Source: Lampropedia hyalina DSM 16112 (GTDB lineage: Bacteria > Pseudomonadota > Gammaproteobacteria > Burkholderiales > Burkholderiaceae_C). From it: a DNA stretch of 63,111 nucleotides. Location of the stretch: the NCBI RefSeq assembly GCF_900129055.1, contig NZ_FQUZ01000019.1:1-63111 (forward strand), read 5' to 3'. Under the pieces are notes generated by a model that was given only the letters and a program-made list of their open reading frames with translations, was not told the origin of the DNA and did no database searches. Made by a program: the position numbers and the translations under genes. Of this stretch, positions 25,505-34,094 are shown in pieces (position 1 is the stretch's first letter; every line of letters begins with the position of its first letter).

Positions 25505-25532
25505 TGCCGCAACGGGTTTTGCAGACCTTCCC
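25505..25532 (+). repeat. MITE-like repeat, remnant of one end
   Basis: The sequence GCAACGGGTTTTGCAGACCT and the bases after it repeat the right end of copy 2 (14830-14853). The rest of the element is missing. It lies between divergent yajC and apaH, so insertion may have changed their promoters. Confidence 0.6.
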
Positions 25533-25636
25533 CAGGCCTGTGCCGAAGCTCGATGGAGAAAGGCCGGGAATTGGCGTGATAATTCGGCAAGTGGTGTTTG
25601 CCACACCTGAAAATCAGAAAAGAGAGCACTACAAGC

Positions 25637-26479
25637 ATGGCCATCTATTGCATCGGGGACGTTCAGGGTTGCAACGGCGCGTTGGAGCGTTTGCTGGCGG
25701 AAATCGGCTATTCACCCAGCCGCGACTGCGTGTATCTGCTGGGCGATCTGGTCAATCGCGGCCCCAAGTCCCGCAAGGTGCTCGAACGCTGCATCCGTGA
25801 CGAGGGCAGCATGTTTGCCATTCTGGGCAACCATGATCTGCACCTGATCGCCCATGCCTGTGGGGCGCGCAAGGCGGGCAAGCGCGATACGCTGGAGGCC
25901 ATCATGGAGTCGCCGCGCAAGGCGGTGCTGATCGACTGGCTGCGCCGCCAGCCGCTGATGCGGCGGATTCAGATTGGCGACGATCCGCTGCTGATGGTGC
26001 ATGCCGGGCTGTTGCCGCAGTGGACGGTGGCGCAGGCACTGGAGCTGGCGCAGGAGGCCGAGGCGGTGCTGCGCAGTGCCGATTACACGGACTTCATGCA
26101 CCGCATGTATGGCAACCAGCCCGATGCCTGGGACGATGGCTTGCAGGGGCATGAGCGGGTGCGCGTCATCGTCAATGCCATGACGCGCCTGCGCTTTTGC
26201 ACGCCCGAAGGGCGCATGGATTTCGACTGTGCCGAATCGCTGGCACAGGCCCCGCAAGGGTTGCTGCCGTGGTTTGCCGTGCCGGGCCGTGCCAGTGCCG
26301 ACACCTGCATCACCTTCGGCCACTGGTCCACGCTGGGGCTGTACGATGACCACCATGTGCTGGCAATGGATACCGGCTGCGTCTGGGGCGGCTGCCTCAG
26401 TGCCATGCGCTATGGCACGTCGCTGGCCCAGCGGGAGCTGATTCAGGTGGCCTGCAAGGCGGCGCAGACACCGGGTTGA
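25637..26479 (+). CDS. apaH: Bis(5'-nucleosyl)-tetraphosphatase, symmetrical
   Basis: 280 residues. ApaH splits Ap4A into two ADP and so controls levels of stress dinucleotides; Ap4A caps on RNA are also substrates in E. coli. Metallophosphatase motifs are complete: GDVQGC near the N-terminus, GDLVNRGP, GNHDLH and VHAGLLPQW, followed by FGHWSTLGL. The ATG at 25637 gives the conserved start AIYCIGDVQGC. It converges on the DUF1275 gene, with 10 bp between stops. Confidence 0.96.
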   Translation: MAIYCIGDVQGCNGALERLLAEIGYSPSRDCVYLLGDLVNRGPKSRKVLERCIRDEGSMFAILGNHDLHLIAHACGARKAGKRDTLEAIMESPRKAVLIDWLRRQPLMRRIQIGDDPLLMVHAGLLPQWTVAQALELAQEAEAVLRSADYTDFMHRMYGNQPDAWDDGLQGHERVRVIVNAMTRLRFCTPEGRMDFDCAESLAQAPQGLLPWFAVPGRASADTCITFGHWSTLGLYDDHHVLAMDTGCVWGGCLSAMRYGTSLAQRELIQVACKAAQTPG

Positions 26480-26489
26480 GCAGGTTGGC

Positions 26490-27290
26490 TCACTGGTTCT
26501 GGTTCCAGTCGCGCCAGTGTCGCCAGTGGCGCAGGGCCATGCGCATGTCGCGGATGACGGGGGCGACGGCCAGTACCACCAGAATCAGGGCCAGCCAGAC
26601 GGTGGACACATAGCCCAGGTGCTTGAATCCCAGTGCGCCAGTCACGCCGCCAACGAAGAAGCTCAGCAGCATCAGGCTCAAAATCCACAGGTGGTCGCGG
26701 TCGGCCTGGATGTACAGCGGGTATTGGCGGCCGTGGCTGCGGTTCCAGTAGAACAGCCGTCCGAGTTCGATGCCCAGGTCGGTGACCAGTCCGGTGATGT
26801 GGGTGGTGCGGATTTGTGCCCCGCTGTACTGGCTGACCACGGCATTTTGCAGGCCCATGATGAAGCACAGCAAGGCCACGGTGACGGGAACGAACAGAAA
26901 GCCCTGCACACCGTGCAGGCGCGCGCCCAGCATGCCAAAGCCCAGCAGCAGCATGGCCTCCAGCAGCAGGGGCATGGCGTATTCGCTTTCCAGGCGGTGC
27001 CGCCGCGCGTAGCTGACCATGATGGCGGTACAGGCAGAGCCGCCGATGAAGGACATCAGGCCACCAATGCCGGTGAGGATGACATCCCAGGTGCCCAGTG
27101 CGACGGCATCGGCCATGGCCGAGACGATGCCGGTCATGTGGGAGGTGTATTGCTGGACGGCCAGAAAACCGCCGGCGTTGGCCGCACCAGCGACGAACGC
27201 CAGCACCAGACTGAGCGTGCGGTTGTTGCTGGCGGTGCGGGTGCGTCCCGTCAGGCGGCGCACATAACGCCAGGAATGCCAGAGATTCAC
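26490..27290 (-). CDS. YoaK/DUF1275 family membrane protein
   Basis: 266 residues with six or more hydrophobic segments. The family signature is clear near the N-terminus: LAFVAGAANAGGFLAVQQYTSHMTG, and again in GLQNAVVSQYSGAQIRTTHITG. The function is not established; such proteins are annotated as YoaK or DUF1275. It starts at GTG (27290) with GGGAG five bases upstream. The C-terminus is basic and Trp-rich (MRMALRHWRHWRDWNQNQ). It follows dps on the same strand, with a hairpin between. Confidence 0.88.
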   Translation of the reverse strand: MNLWHSWRYVRRLTGRTRTASNNRTLSLVLAFVAGAANAGGFLAVQQYTSHMTGIVSAMADAVALGTWDVILTGIGGLMSFIGGSACTAIMVSYARRHRLESEYAMPLLLEAMLLLGFGMLGARLHGVQGFLFVPVTVALLCFIMGLQNAVVSQYSGAQIRTTHITGLVTDLGIELGRLFYWNRSHGRQYPLYIQADRDHLWILSLMLLSFFVGGVTGALGFKHLGYVSTVWLALILVVLAVAPVIRDMRMALRHWRHWRDWNQNQ

Positions 27291-27313
27291 GTCGCTCCCT
27301 TTGCAGCATCAGG

Positions 27314-27346
27314 CACAGGCTCCACTTTGGCAGCGGGGAGCCTGTG
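27314..27346 (-). terminator. Hairpin downstream of dps
   Basis: A 10-bp perfect stem (CACAGGCTCC / GGAGCCTGTG) with a 13-base loop lies 6 bp past the dps stop. There is no U-run on the dps side, so it may stabilise the mRNA rather than terminate it. Confidence 0.4.
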
Positions 27347-27351
27347 TTGGT

Positions 27352-27870
27352 TTATTGCTCTTCCAGCAGCGAACGCAACATCCAGGCGGTCTGCTCGTGG
27401 ACGGTCAGTCGCTGGGTGAGCAGGTCGGCGGTGGGTTCGTCGCTGGCCTTGTCGGCAATCGGGAACAGTTCGCGGGCGGTACGGGCCACGGCTTCGTGGC
27501 CCTTGACCAGAATGCGCACCATCTCCAGCGCGGCGGGCGGGGTCAGGGGAGCATCTTCCAGCGAGGTCAGGCGGCCGTAGTCGGCGTAGGAGCCAGGGGC
27601 AATATGACCCAGCGAGCGGATGCGTTCGGCCACCGGATCGACGGCATTCCACAGTTCGGTGTACTGGGTCATGAACATGGTGTGCAGGGTGTTGAACATC
27701 GGCCCGGTCACGTTCCAGTGGAAGTTGTGTGTGGTCAGGTACAGGGTGTAGGTGTCGGCCAGCAGGCGCGAGAGTCCGTCGGCAATGGCCTGCCGGTCTT
27801 CGGCATCGATGCCGATGTTGATGGAAGGTACGCCCTTGGGCAGGGACGACGCATTTTTCGTTTTGGACAT
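27352..27870 (-). CDS. dps: Dps-type ferritin-like DNA-protecting protein
   Basis: 172 residues. Dps forms 12-subunit shells that oxidise and store iron with peroxide and can coat DNA. The ferroxidase region is recognisable: [17 protein letters not shown] with [21 protein letters not shown]. The N-terminus ([13 protein letters not shown]) is short and partly basic. The ATG at 27870 has AAGGAAAG upstream; longer frames have no support. OxyR control is expected from other bacteria but not shown here. About 230 bp without a gene separate it from comF. Confidence 0.95.
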   Translation of the reverse strand: MSKTKNASSLPKGVPSINIGIDAEDRQAIADGLSRLLADTYTLYLTTHNFHWNVTGPMFNTLHTMFMTQYTELWNAVDPVAERIRSLGHIAPGSYADYGRLTSLEDAPLTPPAALEMVRILVKGHEAVARTARELFPIADKASDEPTADLLTQRLTVHEQTAWMLRSLLEEQ

Positions 27871-28101
27871 GGCTGCTTTCCTTTCAGTGAATGCAAGGTG
27901 AGCTGGCAGAAAATGAACGGCATTCCAATGCCGTGACCACCACCAGACTGCACCTCCATTATGGACACAAGCAGGCAGGGAAACCAGCATTCGCACCGAT
28001 GCCAACCGTGTGTGCAAGGGCAAGCGGGCAGGCAAAACGGGCCGGTGGTTGCAAAGGATGTTACGAATGCAACCGCAGGAAACTTCATGTCTGGCGCGTA
28101 C

Positions 28102-28824
28102 CTATGTGGCTGGGGTGCGGGCGAATACCAGTGCGCACACCCGGCTGGCTCCGGCGTGCAGGCAGGTCTGTGCCAGTGCGTGCAGTGTGGCTCCGGTGGT
28201 CATGACGTCGTCAATCAGCAACACATGCTGGCCGTGGATGTGCTGCATGGCTGCGGCGGTGAGGGTGAATGCGCCATCCCAGTGGCGCAGGCGTTGGCTG
28301 CGGCGCATGCCGGTCTGGTGTCGCGGGGTGTCCAGGCGGTCGATGCCGTGCGTGAGCAGCAGGGGCGTGCAGGATGGGGTGTGCCGCATGAGCTGGTGCC
28401 GCAGTGGCCGTGCAAGCAGCAGGCTCTGGTTGTAGCCGCGCTCGCGCCAGCGCGAGGCCGACAGGGGCACGGGCAGCAGCACCTGGGCCTGCTGGAGCAG
28501 GGCAGGGGTGGCGGGATGCCGCCACATGATGCGTGCCAGCGCAGTTGCCCAGCCGGTATCGCCGTGGAATTTGAATGCCGCAATGGCCTGGTTCCAGGGG
28601 TAGGCGTAGGGCACGGCGGCCACGCAGTGGTGCAGGGGCGGTGGCTGGAGCAGGCAGGCCCCGCAGACGCTGGTGCCCTCCGACACAGGCAGGGCGCAGT
28701 GCGGGCAGGCGGGTTCGGGGTGCAGAAAACGCCCCAGGCAATCGGTGCAGACGCGCCCGGTCGTGCTCCATACCGGCCAGCGATGGCAGAAGGCACAGAC
28801 GGTGGGAAGCATATCGCCAAGCAT
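28102..28824 (-). CDS. comF: ComF family phosphoribosyltransferase-like protein
   Basis: 240 residues. The N-terminus has a zinc finger of four Cys pairs (CAFC, CTDC, CPHC, CGAC at about 10-58). The C-terminal phosphoribosyltransferase domain has VLLIDDVMTTGAT, the PRPP-binding loop, plus RERGYNQSLLLARPL. ComF/GntX-type proteins are needed for DNA uptake or use in naturally competent bacteria. The start could also be the ATG at 28812. It lies 23 bp downstream of cphA on the same strand and may be co-transcribed with the cyanophycin genes. Confidence 0.92.
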   Translation of the reverse strand: MLGDMLPTVCAFCHRWPVWSTTGRVCTDCLGRFLHPEPACPHCALPVSEGTSVCGACLLQPPPLHHCVAAVPYAYPWNQAIAAFKFHGDTGWATALARIMWRHPATPALLQQAQVLLPVPLSASRWRERGYNQSLLLARPLRHQLMRHTPSCTPLLLTHGIDRLDTPRHQTGMRRSQRLRHWDGAFTLTAAAMQHIHGQHVLLIDDVMTTGATLHALAQTCLHAGASRVCALVFARTPAT

Positions 28825-28847
28825 GACCGGGATGCTCCGCTGGTGGT

Positions 28848-31442
28848 TTATTGCCCTTGTTGCGCCAGCCGGGCCAGGTGCGCCAGTGCGAGTTCCACCT
28901 GATCGACCAGCACGAGGCAGAAGTCCCCGGCTTGCAGGCGCGAGATGGCCAGATCGATGGCGGCGAGTTCGCCAAACACGCTGTCGATGCGCTGCACGCG
29001 GCTGGGGCGTTGCGGGTCTTCGGCCTCCAGGCCTTCGCGCAGCAGTGCAATGGTTTCGCCGTCGGCACGGCCGCGCTGGCAGGCATCTTCGTAGAGGATG
29101 GCTTCGTCGAAGGCGGTGCGCAGAATATGGGTCTGGCCCCGGATGTCTTCGTCGCGCCGGTCGCCTGCCGCGCTGATGACGAGCAGCCGCCGCTGGGCCG
29201 GGGTGGCTTCGACCACCTGCACGAGTGCGCGCATGGCATCGGGGTTGTGGCCATAGTCGGCAATGACGGTGGCCCCATGGATGCTGAAGCTGTTGAAGCG
29301 GGCGGGGGCGTTGTCGGCATCATTGACGAAGCTGGCCAGCCCCCGGCGGATGGTTTCGGATGGCAGTCCCAGCCCCCAGGCAGCGGCCACGGCGGCCATG
29401 ACGTTCTCGACCTGGAAGCCGATGCGCCCCTGCTGGGTGATGGGGATGCTGCGCAGTGGGATGGTCTCGCGCCATGAGCCTTCGCTGGCGACGATGGCAT
29501 CGCCTTCCACATAGACGCTGCGCAGGCCGCGTGAGCGGTGCGCGGCCATGACGGGGTGGTTCTTGTCGTGCGCGAAGTAGATGACGCGCCCCAGCGTGGT
29601 ATTGGCCATGCTGGCCACCAGCGGGTCGGCGGCGTTGAGCACGGCATAGCCCTTGGGGGCGACGTTGCGCACGATCACGCCCTTGACCTGGGCCAGTTCT
29701 TCCACGGTGTGGATGTGGTTCAGCCCCAGATGGTCGCCCTCACCGATGTTGGTGACGACGGCCACCTGGCACAGGTCGAAGCCCAGCCCTTCGCGCAGGA
29801 TGCCGCCGCGCGCCGCCTCGAATACGGCGGCATCGACTTCGGGGTGGAACAGCACGCTGCGGGCACTCTTGGGGCCGCTGCAATCGCCGCTGTCGATCTG
29901 GCGACCGTTGATGTAGATGCCGTCGGTGTTGGTCATGCCGGTGCGCAGGCCGTGGGCCGTGAGCAGGTGGGCGATCAGCCGCGAGGTGGTGGTCTTGCCG
30001 TTGGTGCCGGTGACGGCGACGACGGGGATGCGCCCATCCTGCCCCTTGTCGTACAGGGTGTCGATGACGTATTTGCCAATCGGGCGCGGCTGGCCGTAGG
30101 AGGGCGAGAGGTGCATGCGCAGACCGGGTGCGGCATTGACTTCGACCACGCCGCCGCTTTGTTCTTCCAGCGGGCGTTGCACGCTGTCGCAGACCACGTC
30201 CACGCCACAGATGTCCAGCCCGACCATTTGCGCGGCGGCCACGGCACTGGCGGCCACGGCGGGGTGTACTTCGTCGGTGACATCGGTGGCCGAGCCGCCG
30301 GTGCTGAGGTTGGCGTTGTGGCGCAGCACGACTTTTTGCTGGTCGGCGGGGATGGCATCGGGTGTCAGGCCCTGCAAGGCCATTTGTGCCAGCGCGATGT
30401 CGTCGAGGCGGATGCGGGTGAGCGAGGTGGCATGGCCGTCACTGCGGCGCGGGTCTTGATTGACCTGCTCGACGAGTTCGCGCACGCTGTGCTGGCCATC
30501 GCCGATGACCTGGGGCGGTTCGCGCCGGGCGGCGGCGGCCAGCCGGTGGCCGACCACCAGCAGGCGATAGTCCTGGCCGGGCAGGTATTTCTCCAGCAGC
30601 ACGGTGCTGCCGTATTCGGCCGCGCTGCGGTAGGCGTGTTCGAGGGCTTCGCGGGTCTGGATGTTCACGGTCACGCCCTTGCCCTGGTTGCCGTCCTGGG
30701 GCTTGGTGACGACGGGCAGGCCGATTTCCAGTGCGGCTTGCCAGGCATCATCGACCGAATGCACGGGTCGGCCCAGCGGCACGGGGACACCAGCGGCCAG
30801 CAGCAGTTTCTTGGAAAGTTCCTTGTCTTGCGCAATGGATTCGGCCACGGTGCTGGTGGCATCGATCTCGGCAGCCTGGATGCGCCGCTGGCGCGACCCC
30901 CAGCCAAACTGCACCAGCGAGCCGCGCGTGAGGCGGCGGTAGGGGATGCCGCGCGCCACGGCGGCCTGCACGATGGAGCCGGTGCTGGGGCCGAGGCGTT
31001 CGCGTTCGTCGCGCGCACGCAGGCGAGCGATCACGGCGGCACTGTCGAAGGCCGGGGCATCGGCAGGGTGCAGCGCGGCGAGGATGAGCTGCTCGGCCGC
31101 CTGCATGGCTTCGCGCCCCACGGCTTCTTCGGTGTATTCGACGATGACCTGGTACAGCCCGGCTTCGCGGGTGGCCAGCGTGCGGGCGAAGTTCACGGCA
31201 CTGCCCGCTTCGGTTTGCAGCGTGAGGGCGGCGAATTGCAGCACATGCGCGAGGCTGGCGGGCTGGCCGTCTTCGGTGCTGAGCACGCCGATGGCGGGGA
31301 ACAGGCTGCGCAGGCGGGTCAGAAAGCCCGGCAGGCGTTGCACCTGGGTTTCTTCGGGCAGGCATTGCACGGTGGCGTGCATGGCGGTCTTGCGGCTCCA
31401 GAGGTTGGGGCCGCGCAGGGCACGCAGACGGACGATTTCCAT
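28848..31442 (-). CDS. cphA: Cyanophycin synthetase CphA
   Basis: 864 residues, the usual length. CphA builds the nitrogen store cyanophycin, an Asp backbone with Arg side chains, without ribosomes. An N-terminal domain (about 1-160) precedes the ATP-grasp domain (about 165-470, with KPQDGNQGKGV at 247-257 and EVNAAPGLRMH at 434-444), which adds Asp. A Mur-ligase-like domain follows, with an intact P-loop GTNGKTT (479-485), which adds Arg. The ATG at 31442 has AGGAG upstream. cphA' lies 49 bp upstream on the same strand. Confidence 0.97.
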   Translation of the reverse strand: MEIVRLRALRGPNLWSRKTAMHATVQCLPEETQVQRLPGFLTRLRSLFPAIGVLSTEDGQPASLAHVLQFAALTLQTEAGSAVNFARTLATREAGLYQVIVEYTEEAVGREAMQAAEQLILAALHPADAPAFDSAAVIARLRARDERERLGPSTGSIVQAAVARGIPYRRLTRGSLVQFGWGSRQRRIQAAEIDATSTVAESIAQDKELSKKLLLAAGVPVPLGRPVHSVDDAWQAALEIGLPVVTKPQDGNQGKGVTVNIQTREALEHAYRSAAEYGSTVLLEKYLPGQDYRLLVVGHRLAAAARREPPQVIGDGQHSVRELVEQVNQDPRRSDGHATSLTRIRLDDIALAQMALQGLTPDAIPADQQKVVLRHNANLSTGGSATDVTDEVHPAVAASAVAAAQMVGLDICGVDVVCDSVQRPLEEQSGGVVEVNAAPGLRMHLSPSYGQPRPIGKYVIDTLYDKGQDGRIPVVAVTGTNGKTTTSRLIAHLLTAHGLRTGMTNTDGIYINGRQIDSGDCSGPKSARSVLFHPEVDAAVFEAARGGILREGLGFDLCQVAVVTNIGEGDHLGLNHIHTVEELAQVKGVIVRNVAPKGYAVLNAADPLVASMANTTLGRVIYFAHDKNHPVMAAHRSRGLRSVYVEGDAIVASEGSWRETIPLRSIPITQQGRIGFQVENVMAAVAAAWGLGLPSETIRRGLASFVNDADNAPARFNSFSIHGATVIADYGHNPDAMRALVQVVEATPAQRRLLVISAAGDRRDEDIRGQTHILRTAFDEAILYEDACQRGRADGETIALLREGLEAEDPQRPSRVQRIDSVFGELAAIDLAISRLQAGDFCLVLVDQVELALAHLARLAQQGQ

Positions 31443-31491
31443 GAAGGGGTCTCCTCGGGGCGTTGGGGTGGGGCGTGCGGACGGTGCGGGG

Positions 31492-33786
31492 TCAGCGCGT
31501 CATCATGGCGTGGGCGGGCAGGCGCGGCTCGAAGGTGCGGATGCCGGCCACGATGAGTTCGGGGGCGACGTCCATCGCCCAGCCGGTGGCGACGCTGGCC
31601 AGCAGCGCGGATGCGTCCAGGCCAAAGGCGGTGTGGGCGTGCTGGCACAGCGATGGCCAGTCGTCCAGGGTTTCGGCACTGCCATCGGGCTGGTACAGCT
31701 GGACGCTGTCGCCCTCGGCCACCACCCAGCGGGCAGTGGCGGGCGCGCTGGCATCGGTGCGGTCGCCATCGGCAGTGGGGTCTGGGGCTTGCGCGCGGGT
31801 GCGGGCGTACAGGCTGGCATCGGTGGTGTAGCAGACCACACCGCCATCGGACAGCTTTGCCAGATCGGCCACCTGCGCATCGTCGGCATTGAGGATGGCC
31901 AGGCCACTGCCCAGCACCACGTCCACCTGGGTGCGCAGCACGCGGGTCATCTGGGCGCGTTCCTGAATGTCGAACTCGGCCAGTGTCTCAAAGCCGTCCA
32001 TGTCGGTGACGAGGCCAATGTGGCAGCGGTCGTAGGCGAGGCCGTCGCGCAGGATGCTGGCCGCGCCGTTTTCGATCACGGCCACCTGAATCTGCTGGTT
32101 CATCAGCAGGCGGTTGCCTGCCTCCCAGTGCGCACTGGGGCGTTTGTCCACCAGCCGTCGATCCAGAAAAATACCCTGCTGGCAGGCCACGCCGGTCTTG
32201 CGCCCGGCCAGGTGCAGCAGCCAGGCCACCAGCCGCGCAATGCCACTGCCGTGCCGCTCGCCCGCGATGCCGATGATGGGGATGCGCCCCACTGTGTCGC
32301 CATTGCCCTCCTGCGCCGATGGCGTGGGGAACAGGTATTCGACGATGGCCTGCCCGACCGGCTGGGGCGCGCCCACGGTGGGTTGCAGGTGCATCAGCAG
32401 TCCCGGCCCGGCATTGACCTCGATGATCGCGCCGCCCTGTGGCTCCAGCGGCTGACCGATGTCCTGTGCCATCACATCGACTCCGGCAATGTCCAGCCCG
32501 ACGACCTTGGCGGCCAGTGCGGCGGCATGGGCGGTTTCGGGATGTACGTCGTCGGTGCAGTCGGTGACTTGGGTGCTGCTGCGCTGCACCATCACCAGCT
32601 TGCCCGCTGCGGGCACGGACTGCGGCGTGAAGCCCTGGCGCACCAGTTCGGCCTGCACGCTGCTGTGCTCGATTGCCACGCGCGGCAGCAGGCCCTGTCC
32701 GGCCTCGTCGGCCTGGGTGTCTTCGGTATCGGCGGCACTGCGGCGGCGCGGGTCGCTGTTGAGCTGGCTTTCCACCAATTGCGCAATGCTGGACTGGCCG
32801 TTGCCGGTGACGTGCAGTGAGTCGCTGCGGGCAGCGGCCACCACCTTGCCATCGACCACCAGCAGGCGGTGCTCGTTGCCGGGCACCATGCGCTCGACCA
32901 TGACCTCGTAGCCGTGCGGCTCGGCCCCGGCCCAGGCGGCCCGCACTTCGGCTTCGGTGTGCAGATTGACGAACACGCCTCGGTTGCGCGAGGCGTCCGA
33001 TGGCTTGACGACCACGGGCAGGCCGATGTCCTGCGCGGCCTCCCAAGCCTGTTCCGGGCTGTCGGCCACCTGCCATTCGGGCACGGGCACGCCGCAAATC
33101 TGGATCAGCGATTTGGTCAGGTCCTTGTCGTGGGCAATGCCTTCGGCAATCGCGCTGGTATCGGCGGTTTCTGCCGTCCAGATGCGTTTCTGCGCCGCGC
33201 CATAGCCCAGTTGCACCAGGTTGCCATCGTTGAGGCGGATGAAGGGGATGCGCCGCTCGAAGGCGGCATCGACGATGGCGGCGGTGCTGGGGCCAAGATA
33301 GCGTTCCTCGATCACCTCGCGAATGGCCGCCACCGCCGGGGCCACCTCGAACGGCTGGTCGTTGATGGCTGCCATGATGAGGCGATGCCCCTGTGCCAGG
33401 GCGGTGCGGGCCACCTGCTCGTCCTTGGCGCGGAATACCATCCGATACACGCCTTCGCGCGAGGTGCTGCGTGTCTGCCCGAAGGCGGTGGGCATGCCGG
33501 CCAGGTTCAGCAATTCGATGATGATGTGTTCCAGAATGTGGCCGCACCAGGTGCCTTCGTCCAGCCGCATCAGAAAGCCGCCGCGCTCACCCACGCCGCA
33601 ATGGTGCTCGATCAGGCCGGGCAGCCAGCTCTTGAGGCGTTCGGGGAAACCGGCAATCGTGTGGGATGGAAAGGCTTCCAGTTCGCCCAGGTCCAGCCAG
33701 ACTTCCAGCACCTCGCGGTAAGTCCAGATGCTGGGGCCGCGCAGGTAGCGAACCTTCAGGAGGGCGATGTCATCGAATGTGCGCAT
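31492..33786 (-). CDS. cphA': Second cyanophycin synthetase-like protein (CphA')
   Basis: 764 residues, 100 shorter than its neighbour CphA. It starts MRTFDDIALLKVRYLRGPSIW at the ATG at 33786. ATP-grasp features are present (VVVKPSDASRNRGVFVN at 258-274, IIEVNAGPGLLMH at 454-466), but the Gly-rich loop reads SRNRG instead of NQGKG. In the Mur-like part the P-loop GTNGKTT is replaced by GIAGERHGSG (506-515), and the C-terminal domain is shortened. Paralogues like this accompany cphA in several Burkholderiales (for example in Cupriavidus/Ralstonia). By sequence it should not bind ATP at the Mur site, so a partial or regulatory role is likely. The frame is intact and placed first in the operon, so it is not a simple pseudogene. 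Confidence 0.9.
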   Translation of the reverse strand: MRTFDDIALLKVRYLRGPSIWTYREVLEVWLDLGELEAFPSHTIAGFPERLKSWLPGLIEHHCGVGERGGFLMRLDEGTWCGHILEHIIIELLNLAGMPTAFGQTRSTSREGVYRMVFRAKDEQVARTALAQGHRLIMAAINDQPFEVAPAVAAIREVIEERYLGPSTAAIVDAAFERRIPFIRLNDGNLVQLGYGAAQKRIWTAETADTSAIAEGIAHDKDLTKSLIQICGVPVPEWQVADSPEQAWEAAQDIGLPVVVKPSDASRNRGVFVNLHTEAEVRAAWAGAEPHGYEVMVERMVPGNEHRLLVVDGKVVAAARSDSLHVTGNGQSSIAQLVESQLNSDPRRRSAADTEDTQADEAGQGLLPRVAIEHSSVQAELVRQGFTPQSVPAAGKLVMVQRSSTQVTDCTDDVHPETAHAAALAAKVVGLDIAGVDVMAQDIGQPLEPQGGAIIEVNAGPGLLMHLQPTVGAPQPVGQAIVEYLFPTPSAQEGNGDTVGRIPIIGIAGERHGSGIARLVAWLLHLAGRKTGVACQQGIFLDRRLVDKRPSAHWEAGNRLLMNQQIQVAVIENGAASILRDGLAYDRCHIGLVTDMDGFETLAEFDIQERAQMTRVLRTQVDVVLGSGLAILNADDAQVADLAKLSDGGVVCYTTDASLYARTRAQAPDPTADGDRTDASAPATARWVVAEGDSVQLYQPDGSAETLDDWPSLCQHAHTAFGLDASALLASVATGWAMDVAPELIVAGIRTFEPRLPAHAMMTR

Positions 33787-34094
33787 GGTGTGCTCAAAAC
33801 CTTCAGGGTGATGCCCAGGGGCTGTGCTTCGGTCGCGTGCGGGCTGGCAAGACAGCGGGCAGCGGCAGAATGGCAGTGCCGGGGCGGAAAAAATCCGGTG
33901 CAGCGCAGGCGGCCCATCTGGCCGACACCAGCCTGTGTAGAAAAGGTAGGATGTCATCCAGAACCGATTGCTTTGCGTTAGCAAAAGGGAGCATGGGAGT
34001 GGTCGGTGCGGCGTGTGCGTTCCTGAATGCCGATTGTCGTACAGGCCGATGGCCCCATCCATTCATTCCAGAATTTCCGGTGAAAAAAAGCACA
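33787..34094. other. Divergent promoter region of the cyanophycin genes
   Basis: 308 bp without a gene between cphA' (minus) and the ABC transporter gene (plus). It must contain promoters for both directions; I could not pick out convincing boxes or operators. Confidence 0.4.

Noticed and set aside
29538-31556. Long open frame opposite cphA, and similar ones opposite the ABC transporter, the transglutaminase genes and cyoB
   Set aside because: All are complements of strongly biased GC-rich genes; none has a start signal or family match.
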